Shown here piece after piece: positions 13,789-17,461 of a DNA stretch of 17,461 nucleotides. Under the pieces are notes generated by a model. That model saw only the letters and a list, made by a program, of their open reading frames with translations, had not been told where the DNA came from and ran no database searches. The stretch comes from Anaerolineae bacterium (GTDB taxonomy: Bacteria > Chloroflexota > Anaerolineae > Epilineales > JAHCIE01). Position 1 is the first letter of the stretch. Each line of letters opens with the position of its first letter. The position numbers and the translations under genes were made by a program. Location: the NCBI GenBank assembly GCA_026129385.1, contig JAHCIE010000033.1:1-17461 (forward strand), given 5' to 3'.

Positions 13789-15090
13789 ATGGCACTACGA
13801 TCTGACTCCTTACGCGCTCGGCTGTCTGATCGGCGCTGGGGCCTGGCGTTGGACGTGCTCCTGGCTCTGGTGATATTTCTCGTTGCGCTTTCGCCCCGCC
13901 TTGCGGTTGCCCGGTCGTACACCGAAGAGCCGCGAGGCGAGGAGAAGCTGTACGACCGCTACGCCTGGCCCTGGGCGCAAGGCTTGGGCACTGAGCCGCG
14001 CGAGACCCCCTTCCCCTGGCACCCGCTTGGTTCCTTCACCCATCGCCCACCGGCCTACGGCCTGGCGCTAGGCCTGACCTATCGCGCCTTCGGCCATGAC
14101 TTCGAGGCGGCGCGTATCACCCAGGCGTTCATTGGTGCGCTCGCGTGTGTGCTGACGTTCGTGGTGGGCCGCATGGTGGCGAATCGTTGGGTGGGGCTGG
14201 CGGCGGCGCTGATTGTCGCTCAGTACTCATTCCTCATCGGCTTCGCGGCGCGCCTGATGTCGGAGCCGCTATTTATTCTGCTCCTGCTGCTGATGGTCGT
14301 ACTGCTACTGTGGGCGGGGGCTAGCGGCCGACTGCTGACGCTGCTCGCCGCGTGCTACGTCCTCGGCTGGGCGAACCTCACGCGCGGTGTCCTGCTACTG
14401 CCGTTCATTCCCCTGCTCATCGCCTGGCTATGGTTCATCCCTGCTTTTCGCCGCCGCTTTGGCTGGACGCTGGCTGTCGTCGCGCTGGGCCTCCTGCTCA
14501 GCATCGGGCCAGTCACGCTGCGTAACTACCAGTTCCACGGCCGCTTTCTCCTGATCTCCTCCAATGGCGGTCAAGCATTCTATCACGGCATGGACGCGAT
14601 TCCCGGCCTGAGCGCGCCCGAGGACTTGCCATCGATTAACGAAGTCAAGGCTATAGGCCTGCCAGAGCTGGATGAGGACACGGCGTTTCGCAACACCAAG
14701 CTGGCCTATCTGGCGCGCCATCCTGGCGATATCGTGCCCATCTTCAGCTATCAGCTCGACGAGTTCCTCTCGACCGCGCAGGGTCACAAGATCTCGGCCG
14801 TCGTCATCCCTACGCCGGATGATCCGGTGGTCTGGAAGTGGCTTCTGGTGGGCGGCCTGTTGAGTCTCGTTCTCATTCCCAACGCTTACCGGACACGCAG
14901 TCTGCTATATATTGTTATCCTCAGCCTGATAACCATGGACTTCGCCTTTCACATGGAGACGCGGTTCCGTCTACCGCTGACTCCTCTGTTGGCTGTGCTC
15001 AGCTGCTGGGCCGTGTGGAGCGTGGGCGCATGGATAGTCAGCATGGTGCGGAGGAAGGGGCGCGCAGCAGGCGCGCAAAGTACCACGTAG
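13789..15090 (+). CDS. GT-C fold membrane glycosyltransferase (GT39/PMT_2-like)
   Basis: A polytopic membrane protein of about 433 residues. The N-terminal TM is LALDVLLALVIFLVALSPRLAVA. The first periplasmic loop is acidic, with TEEPRGEEKLYDRYAWPWAQG, followed by HRPPAYGLALGLTYRAFG. Many TM helices follow (for example ACVLTFVVGRMVANRWVGLA, LFILLLLLMVVLLLWAG, LLTLLAACYVLGWANLTRG). FRLPLTPLLAVLSCWAVW near the end is the conserved R-x-R/L-P-L-x-P-L feature of dolichol- or undecaprenyl-phosphate-sugar-using GT-C enzymes. It probably moves a sugar from a lipid carrier to an extracytoplasmic acceptor; sugar and acceptor are unknown. An ATG at 13780 lies inside the -10 box, so it cannot be transcribed from that promoter; I choose the ATG at 13789. 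The gene has its own promoter and so is not part of the GNAT operon. Confidence 0.82.
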   Translation: MALRSDSLRARLSDRRWGLALDVLLALVIFLVALSPRLAVARSYTEEPRGEEKLYDRYAWPWAQGLGTEPRETPFPWHPLGSFTHRPPAYGLALGLTYRAFGHDFEAARITQAFIGALACVLTFVVGRMVANRWVGLAAALIVAQYSFLIGFAARLMSEPLFILLLLLMVVLLLWAGASGRLLTLLAACYVLGWANLTRGVLLLPFIPLLIAWLWFIPAFRRRFGWTLAVVALGLLLSIGPVTLRNYQFHGRFLLISSNGGQAFYHGMDAIPGLSAPEDLPSINEVKAIGLPELDEDTAFRNTKLAYLARHPGDIVPIFSYQLDEFLSTAQGHKISAVVIPTPDDPVVWKWLLVGGLLSLVLIPNAYRTRSLLYIVILSLITMDFAFHMETRFRLPLTPLLAVLSCWAVWSVGAWIVSMVRRKGRAAGAQSTT

Positions 15091-15225
15091 GCACGGCGTC
15101 GGGGCGCGGAGCGCGACGGCATTGCCGCCAGGCCCTGCCGGCGGATGATTTCTCTGCCCACCGCGTGCGACAGTTCCCTGCAAGGTACGGCACACGCTGC
15201 TGGCAGCGGCCCATGAAGGCCAGAT

Positions 15226-16014
15226 ATGACCACGAGTGATGAGACGATGGCTGTGGTCAGGTTGGTCGAAGAACTGGCCGCCAATGCCTGGCCTGCCGAG
15301 GTCACCCAGACGCTCGACGGCTGGCGGCTGCGATTCAATGGCGGCGTCACGTCGCGGGCCAACTCCGTATGGGCCAACGCCGACGGCGGGCGCGTGCCGC
15401 TGGCCGAGCGGCTCGCCCTGGTCGAGGACTTCTACGCCCGCCACGGCATCCTGCCGTGCTACCAGATCACGCCCGCCGCTCAGCCGGTCGACCTGGACGA
15501 GATTCTGGCGCGGCGCGGCTACGTACCCCACTCCTTCACCCTCGTTGAGACGGTGGCGCTGGCTGAGGTCACAGCGGCGACCGCGCCCCCATGCAGCGTG
15601 GACGTGGCGCTGGGTGAGCGACCGGACGATGAGTGGCTGGCGGTATACCAGGCCGTGGAGGCTGTCAGCGATCACGCGCTTGCTGCCCGGCAAGGCATCT
15701 TGCGCCGCATCGGGCCGCGCGCTGGCTATGCCCTGGCGCGGCTGGATGGTATCGCCGCCGGCGTGGGCCTGGGCGTCGTGGAGCGCGGCTGGCTTGGCGT
15801 CTTCTGCATGGGAACCCTCCCGGCCGCCCGGCGGCGAGGTGTGGGCGCGTCGGTCTTGGGCGCATTGGCTGCCTGGGCGCTTGGGGAGGGCGCGAGCCAG
15901 GCCTATCTCCAGGTGGTGGCCGCCAACGCGGTGGCCCGCGCGCTGTACGAGTCCGTCGGCTTCGCGCCGCTGTACGAGTATCACTATCGCCAGCGGCGCA
16001 CGCGCTCGCCTTGA
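15226..16014 (+). CDS. GNAT family N-acetyltransferase, Rv0428c-like
   Basis: 262 residues. The N-terminal half has ELAANAWPAEVTQTLDGWRLRF, GGVTSRANSVWANADGG and RLALVEDFYARHGILPCYQI (separate blocks). These match the N-terminal module of Rv0428c-type GNATs. The C-terminal half is a GNAT catalytic domain with GLGVVERGWLGVFCMGT, the acetyl-CoA loop LPAARRRGVGASVLGALAAW and LQVVAANAVARALYESVGFAP. Substrate is unknown. GAAGG at 15215-15219 lies 6 nt before the ATG. It is unlike the five tandem copies and is 135 nt downstream of the glycosyltransferase; it may be cotranscribed with it. The next promoter starts at its own stop codon. Confidence 0.88.
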   Translation: MTTSDETMAVVRLVEELAANAWPAEVTQTLDGWRLRFNGGVTSRANSVWANADGGRVPLAERLALVEDFYARHGILPCYQITPAAQPVDLDEILARRGYVPHSFTLVETVALAEVTAATAPPCSVDVALGERPDDEWLAVYQAVEAVSDHALAARQGILRRIGPRAGYALARLDGIAAGVGLGVVERGWLGVFCMGTLPAARRRGVGASVLGALAAWALGEGASQAYLQVVAANAVARALYESVGFAPLYEYHYRQRRTRSP

Positions 16015-16053
16015 CACGTCAGTGCCACCCTGGTACAATCCTGTCTAGACAGG
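16011..16053 (+). promoter_or_regulatory. gntR promoter with palindromic operator
   Basis: TTGACA (16011-16016), a 17-bp spacer and TACAAT (16034-16039) are immediately followed by the perfect 14-bp palindrome CCTGTCTAGACAGG (16040-16053), which would cover the transcription start. Its core GTCTAGAC fits the GTnTAnAC consensus of HutC-family GntR regulators and the core of DasR/NagR sites. It is therefore probably the autoregulatory operator of the downstream regulator. Confidence 0.85.
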
Positions 16054-16071
16054 TGTGCAAGGGGGCAAGCC

Positions 16072-16797
16072 ATGTTGGACAAGACTGGGACCGTGCCCAT
16101 CTACTCGCAGGTCAAGGAATTCGTCCGCGAGAAGATCGAGGCCGGTGTGTGGCCGCCGGGGACTCTTATTCCCTCCGAGCGCGACTTCTGCGAACAGTTC
16201 GGTATCAGCCGCATGACGGTGCGCCAGGCGCTCGGCGAGCTAGTCAGTGAGGGGTTAGTGGTGCGAGAGAAGGGCAAAGGGACATTTGTCGCCTTGCCCC
16301 GCCTGCGCCAACGTTTGACGCGCCTCAGCGGTTTCTCTGACGATATGCACGCCCGTGGCAAGCAGCCCGGCGCAACCCTCCTCTCCATCCGCCTCGTGCC
16401 CGCCAAGCCCTCGGCCGCCCGCGCGTTGGGCATATTGCCCCACGAGGAAATCGTGGTCATCGAGCGCCTGCGCCTGGCCGATGGCGAGCCGCTGGCCATC
16501 GAGACCAGTCACCTGCACTTTGCCGGTGTCGAAGGTCTGATAGGGCGCGACCATGTGGCTTCCCTCTACCAACTCTTGAGGGATGAGTTCGGCGTCCACC
16601 CCACCCGCGCCGAGCAGGAGATCGAAGCCTCGTGGGCTACCACGCGGGAAGAGGAGTTGCTACGTCTGGAGCACGCGGCCCCTGTCTTGCGCACCCGCCG
16701 CACCACCTATGACGCCCACGGCCGCCCCTTCGAGTACGCCGAGGCGGTCTATCGTGGCGACCGCTACACTTTCTTTGCGGAGCTGTCGCATGTCTGA
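16072..16797 (+). CDS. GntR-family transcriptional regulator, HutC subfamily (NagR/DasR-like)
   Basis: 241 residues. The N-terminal winged helix-turn-helix begins VPIYSQVKEFVREKIEAGVW, followed by PGTLIPSERDFCEQFGISRMTVRQAL in adjoining blocks and the wing EGLVVREKGKGTFVA (to about residue 77). The C-terminal UTRA ligand domain has LTRLSGFSDDMHARGKQPG, ILPHEEIVVIERLRLADGEP, ETSHLHF and EYAEAVYRGDRYTFFAEL. The IERLRLADGEP and YRGDRYxF patterns are typical of HutC/NagR proteins that bind phosphorylated amino sugars. AGGGGG lies about 8 nt before the ATG at 16072. The palindrome at 16040-16053 suggests autorepression. It overlaps the GH3 start by 8 nt, so it most likely controls that gene. The effector (GlcNAc-6-P or a related amino sugar) is inferred from family and neighbour. 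Confidence 0.92.
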   Translation: MLDKTGTVPIYSQVKEFVREKIEAGVWPPGTLIPSERDFCEQFGISRMTVRQALGELVSEGLVVREKGKGTFVALPRLRQRLTRLSGFSDDMHARGKQPGATLLSIRLVPAKPSAARALGILPHEEIVVIERLRLADGEPLAIETSHLHFAGVEGLIGRDHVASLYQLLRDEFGVHPTRAEQEIEASWATTREEELLRLEHAAPVLRTRRTTYDAHGRPFEYAEAVYRGDRYTFFAELSHV

Positions 16798-17461
16798 GCC
16801 GCTGCAACGCCCAATTCCTCAGTTGGCCGAGCTGAGCCTCGAGCAGAAGGTGGGCCAGGTCATCATGGGCGGCTTTGCGGACCCCAGCGCCGATAGCGCG
16901 ACGGTGGCCGCCGTGCGTGATGGCAGTCTGGGCAATATCATTCTGTTTGCCCGGAACTGTCCCGATGCTAAGCGCGTGGCGGCTCTGACGCGCGCGCTGC
17001 AAGACGCCGCGCCCATCCCCTTGCTCATTGCCGCCGATCAGGAAGGCGGCCTCGTCACGCGGCTCAATGTTGGCGCGACCCTCACGCCGGGCGCGATGGC
17101 GCTCGGAGCGACGGGCGACACGGCGCTGGCCGAGCAGGTAGCCGCAATGATGGCCGATGATCTGCGCGGCGTCGGCATCAACGTCTGCCTCGCCCCGGTG
17201 GCCGACGTGAACGCCAACCCCGCCAACCCGGTCATTGGTGTGCGATCCTTCGGCGAGGATGCGAACGATGTGGCGCGCTTCGTGGTAGCGACGCTGAAGG
17301 GGTTGCAGGACCAGGGCGTCGCCGCCTGCGCCAAGCATTTCCCCGGTCATGGCGACACGGGCGTCGACTCCCACCTGGCCCTGCCGCGCATCGACCGCAG
17401 CCTGGACGACCTGGAGCGCGTGGACCTGGTTCCCTTCCGGGCGGCCATTGCCGCAGGTGTG
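16790..17461 (+). CDS. Glycoside hydrolase family 3 beta-N-acetylhexosaminidase (NagZ-like), 5' part
   Basis: The first 224 residues of a GH3 enzyme; the frame is still open at the window end. Visible motifs are LSLEQKVGQVIMGGF, GNIILFARN, LLIAADQEGGLVTRLN, LRGVGINVCLAPVADVNANP, VIGVRSFGEDA and KHFPGHGDTGVDSHLALP. The last holds the His of the KHFPGHGDT loop, which acts with Asp as acid/base in NagZ-type enzymes. DQEGG-V-RL and RSFGED bind the GlcNAc unit. No signal peptide is seen, so the enzyme is probably cytosolic and works on imported cell-wall fragments or chito-sugars. The nucleophile region lies past the window edge. The ATG at 16790 overlaps the gntR stop by 8 nt, implying translational coupling and shared control by the palindromic operator. 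Confidence 0.9.
   Translation, partial: MSEPLQRPIPQLAELSLEQKVGQVIMGGFADPSADSATVAAVRDGSLGNIILFARNCPDAKRVAALTRALQDAAPIPLLIAADQEGGLVTRLNVGATLTPGAMALGATGDTALAEQVAAMMADDLRGVGINVCLAPVADVNANPANPVIGVRSFGEDANDVARFVVATLKGLQDQGVAACAKHFPGHGDTGVDSHLALPRIDRSLDDLERVDLVPFRAAIAAGV

Overview
This is a GC-rich bacterial window with compact operons, strong AGGAGG-type ribosome binding sites and E. coli-like -35/-10 promoters. Gene content (a DrrA/DrrB-type ABC-2 exporter, many two-domain GNAT acetyltransferases, ArsN/ArsC/ArsM arsenic genes, an F420/FMN luciferase-like oxidoreductase, a GT-C glycosyltransferase) fits a member of the Chloroflexota best. That assignment is an inference from gene style, not from a marker gene. 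No rRNA, tRNA, IS element or CRISPR array was seen.

Minus-strand part (about 109-4919). A SnoaL-like gene sits at the left edge. Next is an arsenic operon transcribed leftwards from a TTGACA/TAAAAT promoter at about 3810: arsR, an arsN-type GNAT, arsC (thioredoxin-type arsenate reductase), arsM (arsenite methyltransferase) and a luciferase-like (LLM) oxidoreductase. A queA gene lies just upstream of the operon promoter. 

Central part (about 4964-8057). Divergent from queA is a strong promoter, followed by a roughly 300-nt leader RNA. The leader holds a small ORF with a near-perfect Shine-Dalgarno, a downstream copy of the 16S anti-Shine-Dalgarno that can pair with that Shine-Dalgarno, a 10-bp hairpin, and a canonical terminator (12-bp stem, eight T). 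The right arm of the first hairpin can instead pair with the left arm of the terminator. This is the geometry of an attenuator, and it is the most interesting signal here. It precedes a DrrA-type ATPase, a two-domain GNAT and a DrrB-type permease.

Tandem GNAT array (8153-13662). Five paralogous two-domain GNAT acetyltransferases of about 350 residues lie head to tail, mostly with gaps under 20 nt or overlapping. The first three share exactly identical DNA in the second acetyl-CoA site. Together with the exporter they look like a drug- or metabolite-handling island, but the substrate cannot be read from sequence.

Right part (13752-17461). A GT-C membrane glycosyltransferase is apparently read from a leaderless promoter. 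After it come another GNAT (Rv0428c-like), a HutC-family GntR regulator with a 14-bp palindromic operator at its own promoter, and, overlapping it, the start of a GH3 beta-N-acetylhexosaminidase (NagZ-like) that runs off the window. This pair suggests amino-sugar or cell-wall recycling control.

Quality warning: nearly every gene between about 2550 and 6545 (arsC, arsN, arsR, queA, the ABC ATPase and the following GNAT) is broken by single-base frameshifts, about twenty in all. Genes on either side are intact. In each broken gene the conserved protein continues in another frame, so I read these as local sequence errors rather than decay.
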